From: a bacterium
GTDB lineage: Bacteria; Pseudomonadota; Gammaproteobacteria; Burkholderiales; Thiobacillaceae
Assembly: GCA_009772925.1 (NCBI GenBank)
Contig: WOUQ01000008.1
Coordinates: 1-64,000 of the forward strand
Reading direction: 5' to 3'
DNA: 64,000 nucleotides
In this document: positions 37,208-45,378 of the stretch, piece by piece
How the letters are laid out: every line of letters starts with the position of its first letter
How positions within the stretch are numbered: the stretch's first letter is position 1
Made by a program: the position numbers and the translations under genes
Notes under the pieces: generated by a model
Database searches by the model: none
What the model saw: only the letters and a program-made list of their open reading frames with translations
What the model was told of the DNA's origin: nothing

Positions 37208-37612
37208 TTATCGATGCGTTTGGAAACTATGGGATGAGGCCTGGTTGCGCATGTGGTCGGCCACCTTGAGGAAGGCGCGGTAGAGTTCCTCGCGCAAGTG
37301 CGTGTCCGCCACCACTTCCTCCAGGGCCAGGCCCATGCAGTGCATCCACTGGTCGCGCTCGGACACGCCGATGGGGAAGGGCAGGTGTCGCCGGCGCAGC
37401 ATGGGGTGGCCGTGCTTTTCGACATACAGCGGCGGGCCGCCCATCCAGCCGGAAAGGAAGTCGAACAGCTTCTGGCGGGCGCCGTCCAGGCTGGCGGCAT
37501 GCAGCTTGCGGATGCCCCAGGCTTCCGGCAACTCGTCCATGTGGTCGTAGAAGCGGTCCACCAGTTCGCGGACCTTGGCTTCGCCGCCGATGCGCTGGTA
37601 ATGGGTCTGCAT
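37208..37612 (-). CDS. Group II truncated haemoglobin
   Basis: This is a cytoplasmic O2- or NO-binding globin of 134 residues. Tyr22 (B10) lies in RFYDHM, then KLFDFLSGWMGGPPLYVEKH. His76 in RRRHLPFPIG is the proximal ligand and Trp89 in ERDQWM is the G8 tryptophan that marks group II. The start MQTHYQRIGG at 37612 is the family start. It precedes the DUF302 gene by six bases. A nitric-oxide or oxygen-handling role fits the nearby haem proteins. Confidence 0.93.
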   Translation of the reverse strand: MQTHYQRIGGEAKVRELVDRFYDHMDELPEAWGIRKLHAASLDGARQKLFDFLSGWMGGPPLYVEKHGHPMLRRRHLPFPIGVSERDQWMHCMGLALEEVVADTHLREELYRAFLKVADHMRNQASSHSFQTHR

Positions 37613-37702
37613 GGTCAGGACGCGGGTCAATCGGGAAGCACGATTCTACCGGTTCCGCGGGCGCCGGGTGCGGGCGCTCGGCCTGGGCGCGGGCGGAGAC
37701 GA

Positions 37703-38125
37703 TCAATAGTCGAGGAGGATGTCGACGCGCAGGCCCGCATCCGGCAGGTCGAAGGCGGCGTCGGCGAACTTCGGCGGTCCCAGCGGTTTCAGGTTGTTGC
37801 TAAGGCCGTAGCCCTCCTTGGGGAACATGCCCAGGCGCAGGTTGAGTTTGCCGTCGCCGTTTTCGTCGTGATAGGCGATCACCGCGTAACGGCCTGCAGG
37901 CAGTCCCGCGAAGGTGCCGGTCACCGCGCCGGCACCGGCTGGCAGGCGCAGCACCTGGCGGGCCTTGTCCTCCTTGCGGAAACCGTCTTCCCGATCGAAC
38001 AACAGGAGCTTCACCTCGCCGCCGCCGGGACGCACGGCGAGCACGTTCACCACAACATCGGCCGCCTGTGCCGAGGGCGCAAGCAGGATCGCCAGCAGGG
38101 TGCTGCACAACAACAGTCGATTCAT
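37703..38125 (-). CDS. Exported DUF2141 family protein
   Basis: This is a periplasmic beta-sandwich protein of 140 residues. A signal peptide ends at AQA-A (about 22), followed by NVLAVRPGGGEVKLLLFDRE and the hallmark AVIAYHDENGDGKLNLRLGM. FPKEGYGLSNN then closes the DUF2141 domain. The function of the family is not established. It is separated from the globin gene by about 90 bases on the same strand. Confidence 0.86.
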   Translation of the reverse strand: MNRLLLCSTLLAILLAPSAQAADVVVNVLAVRPGGGEVKLLLFDREDGFRKEDKARQVLRLPAGAGAVTGTFAGLPAGRYAVIAYHDENGDGKLNLRLGMFPKEGYGLSNNLKPLGPPKFADAAFDLPDAGLRVDILLDY

Positions 38126-38290
38126 GGGGCAAGCTTCCGGGTAGGGCTCTGGGCGCATTCTCTACCGCGCACCGTCTCGCGTCCATGCGCGTCGGGCGAG
38201 GCACGGGGCCGCGCGAAATGCCCTCGTGTGGCCATGGTTGACCGTATCCCGGCTACTTTCTATGCTGCGCGGGAATTTAAGGAGTTGCTA

Positions 38291-39409
38291 ATGAACACGC
38301 CTGCAGCTTCGGGCCCCGATCTCGCCCGCACCATGCATTCCATCATCCAGCGCATCGCCACCGGGCCGGAACTGTCGAAGGACATCTCGCGCGAGGAGGC
38401 CAGGCTGGGCATGCGCGCCATCCTGGAGAACGCCGTCGATCCGGTGCAGGCCGGCATCTACTTCATCGCCCTGCGCATGAAGCGGGAAACCATGGACGAG
38501 TTCAAGGGCGTGCTGGACGCGATCCTCGATGCCACCGCGCGGATGACCGCCGAAGTCGACGAGGTGGTGGACATCGCCGATCCCTACGACGGCTACAACC
38601 GCTGCCTGCCCGCCGCGCCCTTCCTCGCGCCGCTGCTCGCCGAACTGGGCGTGCCGGCGGTCAACCACGGCCTGGAGGCGGTGGGACCGAAATACGGCGT
38701 CACCGCCCGCCACGTGCTGCGCGCCGCCAGGGTCAACGTCGATCTGTCGCCGGCGGAAGCGGCGGCCCGCCTGGCCGATGCGGCCATCGGCTGGAGCTAC
38801 GTCGACCAGGCCGCCTTCTGCCCGGCCCTGCACGACCTCATCCCGCTGCGCACCAAGATCATCAAGCGCCAGGCGGTGACCACCATCGAGACGCAGGCCA
38901 TGCCGATCCGGGGCCGTCACAAGACCCACCTGGTCACCGGCTACGTACACAAGCCCTATCCGCCCATCTACGCCATGCTGGCGCGCCACGCGGGCTTCGA
39001 TTCCGCCCTCATCGTGCGCGGCGTCGAAGGTGGCGTCATCCCCTCCCTGCGCCAGCCGGGCAAGGCCAGCCGCTACCAGGACCATGGCGAGGAATACGAG
39101 ATCGATTTCGATCCCGCCGTCCTTGGCATCGCCCAGACGGCCCGCGCCGTGCCCTTGCCCGAGGGTCTGCCCAAGGTCGAACGCGAGGACGACGTGGCCA
39201 TCGCCGTCGACATCCAGGCCACCGCGCAAGCCGCCGCCACAGCAGGCCTGGCCGCGCTGCGCGGAGAGCGGGGCGCCACCTACGACTCCCTGGTGCTGGC
39301 GGGCGGCCTCATCCTGCATCACCTGGGCAAGGCCGCGACCCTCCAGGACGCCGCCGACCAAGTCCGCGCCGCGCTCGATTCCGGTCGCGCCGCGGCCCGG
39401 GTCAGGTAA
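38291..39409 (+). CDS. TrpD-like glycosyltransferase family protein (YbiB/TrpD2 type)
   Basis: This is a homologue of anthranilate phosphoribosyltransferase, 372 residues, cytoplasmic. The N-terminal helical part (DISREEARLGMRAILENAVD) and the central nucleotide fold (PLLAELGVPAVNHGLEAVGP, KYGVTARHVLRAA) follow TrpD. However, the anthranilate-site sequences differ and no trp genes are nearby. TrpD2 proteins such as YbiB bind nucleic acids rather than making tryptophan. The ATG follows AAGGAG. The Rieske gene follows within 11 bases. Confidence 0.8.
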   Translation: MNTPAASGPDLARTMHSIIQRIATGPELSKDISREEARLGMRAILENAVDPVQAGIYFIALRMKRETMDEFKGVLDAILDATARMTAEVDEVVDIADPYDGYNRCLPAAPFLAPLLAELGVPAVNHGLEAVGPKYGVTARHVLRAARVNVDLSPAEAAARLADAAIGWSYVDQAAFCPALHDLIPLRTKIIKRQAVTTIETQAMPIRGRHKTHLVTGYVHKPYPPIYAMLARHAGFDSALIVRGVEGGVIPSLRQPGKASRYQDHGEEYEIDFDPAVLGIAQTARAVPLPEGLPKVEREDDVAIAVDIQATAQAAATAGLAALRGERGATYDSLVLAGGLILHHLGKAATLQDAADQVRAALDSGRAAARVR

Positions 39410-39419
39410 GGCGGCGGCC

Positions 39420-39728
39420 ATGGCCTGGCACGCGGTCGCGCGCGAAGACGAACTGGGAGTGGGGCAGATGAAGCGCGTCGCCCCCACCGGCAGGGCATTG
39501 CTTCTGGTCCACGCCGAGGGCGGCCACTACTGCGTCGACGAACTCTGCAGCCACGAGGACTACTCGCTCTGGTTCGGCTGCGTGAAGGGCCGCAGCATCA
39601 AATGCTCCCTGCACGGCAGCTACTTTGATCTCGCCAGTGGAGAGCCCGTGAACGAACCGGCGGACTGCCCGATTCGCACCTACAACACCAAGGTGGAAAA
39701 CGGGCAGGTGTGGGTGGAAGCGGGCTGA
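39420..39728 (+). CDS. Rieske-type [2Fe-2S] ferredoxin
   Basis: This is a small electron carrier of 102 residues. The Rieske cluster ligands are complete: Cys43-S-His45 and Cys62-SL-His65 (KCSLHGSYFD). The rest matches the small ferredoxins of dioxygenase or nitrite-reductase type. It follows the TrpD-like gene after ten bases and is probably cotranscribed with it. No oxygenase is near, so its partner is unknown. It ends convergently, 13 bases from the TIR gene cluster. Confidence 0.9.
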   Translation: MAWHAVAREDELGVGQMKRVAPTGRALLLVHAEGGHYCVDELCSHEDYSLWFGCVKGRSIKCSLHGSYFDLASGEPVNEPADCPIRTYNTKVENGQVWVEAG

Positions 39729-39741
39729 CGCCCTCGCCCGT

Positions 39742-40707
39742 TTAGCGCACCCTTCTTAGGGCCACCTGGCCGCTCTCGCCGGTGGCGGGGTCGTGATACG
39801 TGCCGGCCAGGCTCATGCCGTCCGCGCCCGCTGCCAAGGCGGCCTGGTAAGGCTGGCCGTCCAGGGTGTATTCCAGTACCAGCTGGTTGCCGCGCAGCAG
39901 GCCGCGCCCCATGACCGGGCCGTGCGGACTCATGCCCTGGAAGCCGATGCGGTCGCCCTGTTGCACCAGCTGGTAGTTGCCGCCCTCCGCGTCCGCCCAG
40001 GCGCCGGCCAGGTTGATGGCGGCTGGCGCGGCTTGGCCATGGTCCACCGGCGGCGCGGCTTGAAAAGTGTCCGGCATGACCGACATGGGTGGATCCGGCT
40101 CGAGAAGGCCGCTTTCATCCAGAGCCGCAGCCAGGATCACCAGGCCGCCGATACCCCAGGCCCATTTCTTCCAGGATTGTGCCGCCGGCATGGGCGGTAC
40201 AGGTGGTACGGGAGGTGTTGGCTCCGGTCTGGGGCCGGGCAGAATGGCCAGCGCCTTCTTCAGGGTCTCCACCAGTTGCGCGACGTCGTATTCCCAGCGC
40301 TTGTCGGTGAGCTCGGTGGCGTTGCGCCGCGACAGGGCCTTGAGGTCCTCGGGCAGGGTTTCGCCCGCCGGCATCTGCGCGCCCTCCACCAGCACGGGAA
40401 TCACCCGCACGTCGGAGCGCGCCAGGGCGGTGGCGATCTCCAGGCGGGTGTAGTCGTTGGGGTCGTCCAGGCGGCGGCGGCCGGCATCGTCCTGCACGCT
40501 CGCCCAGCGCGGGCCGATGACCGCCAGCAGCACGCCGCAGGAATGCAGGGCACGGCCGATGGCGTCGACGAAATCCACGCCCGGTTCGATGGTTTCGACA
40601 TCCCGGAAGATGGGCACCCCGCGCAGGTGTTCCTTGAGGTGATCGGCCAGGCGGCCGGCGGCGCTCTGGCTGTCCTGGCGGCGGTAGCTGATGAAGATGC
40701 CCTGCAT
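39742..40707 (-). CDS. Membrane-anchored TIR protein with lipocalin-like C-terminus (third of three)
   Basis: The protein has 321 residues. An N-terminal TIR domain (1-150) reads GIFISYRRQDSQ, with Glu90 in DYTRLEIATAL at the place of the TIR NADase glutamate and RWEYDVAQL at the end. Then come a Pro-rich linker, one membrane helix (about 181-196) and an outer domain (about 240-321). That outer domain has the short beta pattern of small lipocalin-like folds (NLAGAW, YQLVQQGDRIG). It follows the 310-residue TIR gene after 41 bases. The expected topology is TIR inside and beta domain outside. NAD cleavage is an inference from family. Confidence 0.85.
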   Translation of the reverse strand: MQGIFISYRRQDSQSAAGRLADHLKEHLRGVPIFRDVETIEPGVDFVDAIGRALHSCGVLLAVIGPRWASVQDDAGRRRLDDPNDYTRLEIATALARSDVRVIPVLVEGAQMPAGETLPEDLKALSRRNATELTDKRWEYDVAQLVETLKKALAILPGPRPEPTPPVPPVPPMPAAQSWKKWAWGIGGLVILAAALDESGLLEPDPPMSVMPDTFQAAPPVDHGQAAPAAINLAGAWADAEGGNYQLVQQGDRIGFQGMSPHGPVMGRGLLRGNQLVLEYTLDGQPYQAALAAGADGMSLAGTYHDPATGESGQVALRRVR

Positions 40708-40748
40708 GCTTGGTTCCTTTCCCTGTTCAGGATAGCAAGGTCGGCGCG

Positions 40749-41681
40749 CTAGCGCGGCGCGTCGCGGCGGGCGACGAATTCCACCGGTGGGTGGATCGTG
40801 TAGCCGCCGCCGCTTTGTAGCGTGAAATGGATGCCGTCGGAGGTAACCCGGCCGGTGTAGCGGTGGGTGACCTCCTTCCATGGTTGATCGCCGCCGAGCA
40901 TCTGCTGGCTGCGCGTGGAGAAGCGCAGCCATTCGCCCTCCAGGGTCGCCCCCTCGATGGCGAGGCGGCCGGTGAGATAGCTCGCGGTGCCGTGCAGGCG
41001 TCCGCCCAGGTCCTTGAATTCGAACACCTCGTCATGCTCGTCGCCCCAGTCGTATTTCACGCGGGCGGTCCAGCGCCCGGCGATGTCGGTGGCTTGCAGA
41101 CCGGGGCTGGCCGGTGGCGTTGACCGCGGCCACTTCGGCAACAGCCAGGTCGCGAGCAGGGCGGCCGGCACCAGGGCAGCGCCCGCCAGCAACAGGCGCC
41201 GCCGCCGCGCGATCCTACCGCGCCCGGGGACAAGCGTGGCGAGGACGGCGACCAGACGAGCCAGGTCGGCGCTCCAGCGGTCATCGGACAGCCCTGCCGC
41301 CTGGCGCCGGGCGAGGCCGGCGATGGTGGCCGGCAGGTCGGCCTCGGCGGGCATCACGGCGCCGCCCACCAGCACCGGGATGAGCGGCTTGCCCGTGGTG
41401 AGCGCCGCCTCGATCTCCCGGCGCACGAAGTCGCCGGGCTCGTCCAGGCGGCGAAGGCCCAGTGCGTCCGCCGCCAGCCAGCGCGGTCCGATCATCACCA
41501 GCACGGTATCCACCCGCTCCAGATGGCGCTGGATGGCGGCGACGAAATCCTCGCCGGGATGGATGTCGTCGACGTCGCGGAACACGCTGCCGGAGCCGAA
41601 TTCAGCCTCCAGGGCGTCGGCCAGGCGGCCGGCGAAGCCGGCGCTGTCCTCGCGGCGGTAGCTGAGGAAGATGCCGACCAT
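40749..41681 (-). CDS. Membrane-anchored TIR protein with beta-barrel-like C-terminus (second of three)
   Basis: The protein has 310 residues. The TIR domain (1-150) starts GIFLSYRREDSAGFAGRLAD, and Glu89 in VRREIEAAL matches the catalytic position. A basic stretch (ARRRRLLL) leads into a membrane helix (about 163-180). The outer domain (about 195-300) shows IAGRWTARVKYDW, FEFKDLGGRLHGTA and a late YTGRVTSDGIHFTL, a lipocalin- or streptavidin-like strand order. It starts only five bases after the previous TIR gene ends. Paralogues flank it on both sides, and the outer domains have diverged more than the TIR parts. Confidence 0.85.
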   Translation of the reverse strand: MVGIFLSYRREDSAGFAGRLADALEAEFGSGSVFRDVDDIHPGEDFVAAIQRHLERVDTVLVMIGPRWLAADALGLRRLDEPGDFVRREIEAALTTGKPLIPVLVGGAVMPAEADLPATIAGLARRQAAGLSDDRWSADLARLVAVLATLVPGRGRIARRRRLLLAGAALVPAALLATWLLPKWPRSTPPASPGLQATDIAGRWTARVKYDWGDEHDEVFEFKDLGGRLHGTASYLTGRLAIEGATLEGEWLRFSTRSQQMLGGDQPWKEVTHRYTGRVTSDGIHFTLQSGGGYTIHPPVEFVARRDAPR

Positions 41682-41686
41682 GCCGC

Positions 41687-43024
41687 CTACCTCATGAGGT
41701 GGAGATGTTCGCGGGCGAAGGCACCCATGGCCTTGCCCATGTCCGTCGAGAAGGGAAAGGCATCTTCGCGGCCGGGCGCCAGACCCACCCGGTGTTCGCG
41801 GCGCTCGCCGCCGTCGCAGGGCATGGCGGCCAGGCGCAGTTCCGGCCAGTGCGCGCTTTCCGCTTGAGAGATGCTGAATTCCTGGCGCGCCAGGGCGACC
41901 CAGAGCACGCTGGCACCGGTATCCCGGCAGGCCTGTTCGCGCGCGGGCGACCCGCCTTCCAGCAGGCTGCGCGCAGGCTCTCCGGGGGATCCCAGCACCA
42001 CGCTGAAGCGATCGCCGGCCTGTTCCAGCAGCCGGTCGCGGAACAGGGCGGCCATTTTCGCGCTGTAGCCGGGCGACTCCTCCCGGTTCCAGAAAGCCCG
42101 GTTGCCGGGCAGGCCCAGCGCGTGGATCACCGCCTTCGGCTTTTTTGCCTGGGGTGGCGCGGCGCCGGCCGGCCTCTCGGCAATGGCGCGGGTGGGGGCC
42201 GCCGCAGCCGGAGCGGTGGCGGGAATGGCCGCTGCCGGGGGCGCGGCGGGCGCGGGTTCGGCCGGGACCGCCGGCGGCGCTTTTACGGCCGCTATCGCCG
42301 GCGCCTGTCGTTCGGGGCGGGATGTGGGCCGGGCCGGCGTTGGCACGGGCGGTTCGGCCTGGGTTTGCGCGGATGCGGCCGGCGGCTTCGTGGCCACGGA
42401 GGTTGGTGGGACCAGGGAGACAGGCGGGGCCTCGTGCGGATCGCCAGGAGCCTGCCCGGGCCCGCGCGACCACAGGCCCAGGCCGATGCCCGCCAGCGCC
42501 AGGACCAGGGCGCCGGCCAGCCAGGCCGTCCGCGGGGAGCGCTTCGCCTTGGTGGGAGAGGCGGGGGCGAGAACCGGCTCCAGGGTACGCAGCAGGTGTT
42601 CCACGTCCGCCTCCCAGCGGCTGTCGCGCAGTTCCACCGCCTGGCGGCGGGCGAGCGGCCGCAGGGCGTCGGGCAGGCCCTCCTGCGTCGGCATCGCCGC
42701 GCCTTCCACCAGCACCGGGATGACGCGGATTCCGCGCGCCAGGGCGGCGCCGGTTTCCAGGCGCACGAAGTCGCGCGGGTCGTCCAGTCGGCGCGCGCCG
42801 TCGGCGTTGCGGGCGTCCAGCCAGTTGCGGCCGATGACGGCGAGGAGGACGTCGCAACTGCCCACCGCGGCATCGATGCGCTCGACGAAATCGACACCGG
42901 CATCGATGCCTTCGACGTCCATGAACACAGCGGCCTTGCCGAAGCGCGCCTTGAGGCGGTCGAACAGCCGGCCGGCATGGCCGGCGGCGTCCTCGCGGCG
43001 GTAGCTGATGAAGATGCCGCCCAT
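41687..43024 (-). CDS. Membrane-anchored TIR protein with long Pro/Ala linker (first of three)
   Basis: The protein has 445 residues. The TIR domain (1-150) reads GGIFISYRREDAAGHAGRLF, with Glu90 in FVRLETGAAL. A membrane helix (about 168-185) is followed by a Pro/Ala-rich linker (about 190-290) long enough to reach across the periplasm. A C-terminal domain (about 295-445) has HALGLPGNRAFWNREE and two Cys pairs; I recognise no family for it. The ATG overlaps the patatin stop as TGATG, so the two are translationally coupled. Confidence 0.85.
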   Translation of the reverse strand: MGGIFISYRREDAAGHAGRLFDRLKARFGKAAVFMDVEGIDAGVDFVERIDAAVGSCDVLLAVIGRNWLDARNADGARRLDDPRDFVRLETGAALARGIRVIPVLVEGAAMPTQEGLPDALRPLARRQAVELRDSRWEADVEHLLRTLEPVLAPASPTKAKRSPRTAWLAGALVLALAGIGLGLWSRGPGQAPGDPHEAPPVSLVPPTSVATKPPAASAQTQAEPPVPTPARPTSRPERQAPAIAAVKAPPAVPAEPAPAAPPAAAIPATAPAAAAPTRAIAERPAGAAPPQAKKPKAVIHALGLPGNRAFWNREESPGYSAKMAALFRDRLLEQAGDRFSVVLGSPGEPARSLLEGGSPAREQACRDTGASVLWVALARQEFSISQAESAHWPELRLAAMPCDGGERREHRVGLAPGREDAFPFSTDMGKAMGAFAREHLHLMR

Positions 43025-44193
43025 CAGGCGAAGCCCCGCAGGTGTTCGGGACGCACGTGGGCATTGGCGTAGGTCGCGCCCACCCGCTGGATGGCGACGA
43101 TGTGCTGGATCGAATCCATCACCTGCACGCTGGCCGGGTCGATGTCGGCAAGGCCCAGGGCGGCCAGGCCGGCGGGGGAGACGTCCGGGTCGTAGCGCGC
43201 GTAGGCGAACTGCTTGGCGCCGGTCCAGTTGGACTCGCCCGGCGCCGCCAGCATGTCGCCCACCTCACGGTCGATGGGGCCGCCGTGGCGGCATTCGCCC
43301 AGCATGCGGCAGGCCATGTCCCAGCCGGCGGAGGCGGCGTTCATGAGGGCGGAGGGGATGCTCTTGGCGTGGTCGAGCAGCCAGAGATCGTCGGCATCCA
43401 GGTCCGGCCGCGCGCGCGCCGCGTTGCCAGTGCCCACCGAGACGATCAGCATGCGCTCGGCGCCGGTCGCCCAGTTGAGGTGGTAGGGCGCGGTGGTGGC
43501 CATCTGGAAGGCGAGGAAGGCGGGGTTGTTGTAGGTGGTGACGCCGCCGTCGACGAACACGAACTGGTATTCCTCCGGCGTGCCCGGGGCGAAGGTCACC
43601 ACCTCCGGCGGGAAGAAGGTGGGCGCGGCGGTGCTGGCCCGTACCAACTGCCACAGCGGCAGGTCGAGGTTGCAGTCGCGCCGGCCGCGCTGGTTGTACT
43701 TGGCGGCCGGGTTGTTGGAGACGGGCCAGGGCGAGTCGGTGCTGTGGTTGCGCAGCACCATCATGAGCAGGCTGCGCAGGCCGGGGTCGCCCAGGGTGGC
43801 GGGGGCATCGCCGCGGGCGTGGCCGAGGGCGCGGTTGAGTTCGACGCGCAGCTTCTCGGCCAGCGCCTCATCCTCGTAGCTGTAGCGCAGGCGCTTGAAC
43901 AGCGAGGCCTTGTCGAACATCTGCGCGCCGCTGTCGACGTAGAACTTGCGGATGTCGGCCATCGCCATGCCGGCGGCGACGCAGGCGGCGATGATGGCGC
44001 CGGTGCTGGTACCGCAGGCGAAGTCGAAGAAATCCGCCAGCACCAGTTTGGGGTCGCCTCGCGCGGCGCGCAGGTCGGCCTCCAGCTTGGCGAGGATTTC
44101 CACGCTGATCAGGCCGAGGATGCCGCCGCCATCGCAGGCGAGGATTTTCTTCGGGCTGGGGGCTTGCAGGCGTTCGTTCAGGGACAGGGACAT
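43024..44193 (-). CDS. Patatin-like phospholipase
   Basis: This is a lipid acyl hydrolase of 389 residues without signal peptide. The oxyanion loop DGGGILG is at 21-27, the nucleophile elbow GTSTG at 61-65 (Ser63), and the catalytic Asp215 in VDGG. Patatins act as membrane-degrading effectors in several bacterial defence systems, such as CapV in CBASS. No cyclase of that system lies in the cluster, though. The gene is coupled to the first TIR gene by TGATG and starts 28 bases after the lysozyme-like gene. Confidence 0.92.
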   Translation of the reverse strand: MSLSLNERLQAPSPKKILACDGGGILGLISVEILAKLEADLRAARGDPKLVLADFFDFACGTSTGAIIAACVAAGMAMADIRKFYVDSGAQMFDKASLFKRLRYSYEDEALAEKLRVELNRALGHARGDAPATLGDPGLRSLLMMVLRNHSTDSPWPVSNNPAAKYNQRGRRDCNLDLPLWQLVRASTAAPTFFPPEVVTFAPGTPEEYQFVFVDGGVTTYNNPAFLAFQMATTAPYHLNWATGAERMLIVSVGTGNAARARPDLDADDLWLLDHAKSIPSALMNAASAGWDMACRMLGECRHGGPIDREVGDMLAAPGESNWTGAKQFAYARYDPDVSPAGLAALGLADIDPASVQVMDSIQHIVAIQRVGATYANAHVRPEHLRGFA

Positions 44194-44221
44194 GGCGGGA
44201 GCTCCTTTTTGGTTCGTCGGG

Positions 44222-45367
44222 TTACAGCAGATAGCGCTCGATCTGGCTGACCGGAGCGTTGCGCAGCAGGTAGAGATTCGGGTTGTCGCGTTCCGCCGTC
44301 TCGCCGGCTTCGCTCACCGCCACCGGTTCCCTTTCCAGGATGCACAGGCGGCGGCTGACGCAGTCGGCGCGCCAGCGTGGATCGGCGGTGCGGCCACGCT
44401 CCTCGACGGCGATGCGGGTGAGCTGGAATTCGTCGGCGGGACGCTCGCGCGCCACCCGCCGGCGGATGGCGTCGTGGGCCCGGTCCAGGCTGCCCTGCTG
44501 CACGCACAGGTCGTACAGCGCCGCCAGGCAGCGCAGGTTGGCGATGCGCACGGGCAACAGGCCGCGCAGCCAGGACAGCGCCACCACCAGCTTGCGGCCG
44601 TAGGTGTCGTAGGCGTAGCGCAGCATCTCGGCGCGGAAGCTCGGCTCCCGGCCGACGGCCTGCAGGACCGCCTTCCAGCGCGCGTCGAAATCGGCCTTGC
44701 GCGGGCCGCGGCTGAGCGCGTCGGCCCAGGCCACCTGGCGCACGCGCGAGGGCAGGGCGAGCACCGCCAGCCAGTCCGTCCACAGGGGGCCGAAGCAGGC
44801 CTTGAGGCGCGCCTCGTCGCGGGCACGGAAGCGGCGGAACAGCTCCTGCAGGGTGCCGGTCTTGAAGTTGACCTGGAGCGGGCCGAAGGACAGGCCGGCG
44901 CCGTCGAAGTTGCCGGTGACCTGCAGGTAGGGATCGCCGGAGGTCTCGAAGCCGGCGGTCACCGCGATGGCCCGGTCGAGGGCGCGCTCGGCGGCCAGGG
45001 CGGGCAGGTGGGCGGGATCGGGCATTTCCACGTAGAGCTTGCCGGCGCGCGTCTCCACCCGCGCCAGATCACCCTCGCGCAGCAGGCGCCGGGCGGCAGC
45101 CTCGAGGCCGGCGGCGTCGCCCGCCGCGAGCCACGCGAAGCGCCCCTGCAATCCGGCGCCAAGGCCGTGTGCCGGGGCCATGCCGGTGATTTCCAGGGGC
45201 GCGCCGAGCTGGTCACGTAACACCTGCACCGCGGCCACCAACTCACGGTGCACGCGCACGCCACCGCCGGCACCGGCGTATTCGGCGAGGGTGAAGTTGG
45301 GGGTTACGCGGGCGCGGGCGGGGCCGCCGACGAGATAGTCATCCTGGTAGCGCAAACCTTTCGCCAT
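44222..45367 (-). CDS. Lysozyme/chitosanase-like protein with degenerate M15 domain
   Basis: The protein has 381 residues and no signal peptide. Residues 20-125 resemble an M15A D-Ala-D-Ala peptidase (TPNFTLAEYA, VQVLRDQLGAPLEI), but the zinc His/Asp residues expected in the GYR and HVDV motifs are not there, so this part looks dead. Residues 128-300 look like a glycan-hydrolase fold with GFETSG (Glu141) and NFDGAGLSFGPLQVN (Asp155), plausible catalytic acids. The C-terminal 80 residues are unassigned. Without an export signal it would need lysis, a secretion system or a phage-like route to reach peptidoglycan. Confidence 0.72.
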   Translation of the reverse strand: MAKGLRYQDDYLVGGPARARVTPNFTLAEYAGAGGGVRVHRELVAAVQVLRDQLGAPLEITGMAPAHGLGAGLQGRFAWLAAGDAAGLEAAARRLLREGDLARVETRAGKLYVEMPDPAHLPALAAERALDRAIAVTAGFETSGDPYLQVTGNFDGAGLSFGPLQVNFKTGTLQELFRRFRARDEARLKACFGPLWTDWLAVLALPSRVRQVAWADALSRGPRKADFDARWKAVLQAVGREPSFRAEMLRYAYDTYGRKLVVALSWLRGLLPVRIANLRCLAALYDLCVQQGSLDRAHDAIRRRVARERPADEFQLTRIAVEERGRTADPRWRADCVSRRLCILEREPVAVSEAGETAERDNPNLYLLRNAPVSQIERYLL

Positions 45368-45378
45368 CGAGTTCTCCT

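Noticed and set aside
38291-39409. trpD of tryptophan synthesis
   Set aside because: No trpE, trpG or trpC is adjacent and the sequence follows the TrpD2/YbiB branch rather than the anthranilate enzyme.
39742-43024. Thoeris system
   Set aside because: TIR proteins are present, but no ThsA-type SIR2/SLOG protein is seen; the SLOG-like domain here is fused to TIR-like and ASK-type parts, and the TIR proteins are membrane-anchored.
43024-44193. CBASS operon with CapV-type patatin
   Set aside because: The patatin motifs fit, but no CD-NTase, Cap2/Cap3 or HORMA/TRIP13 gene is present in the cluster.
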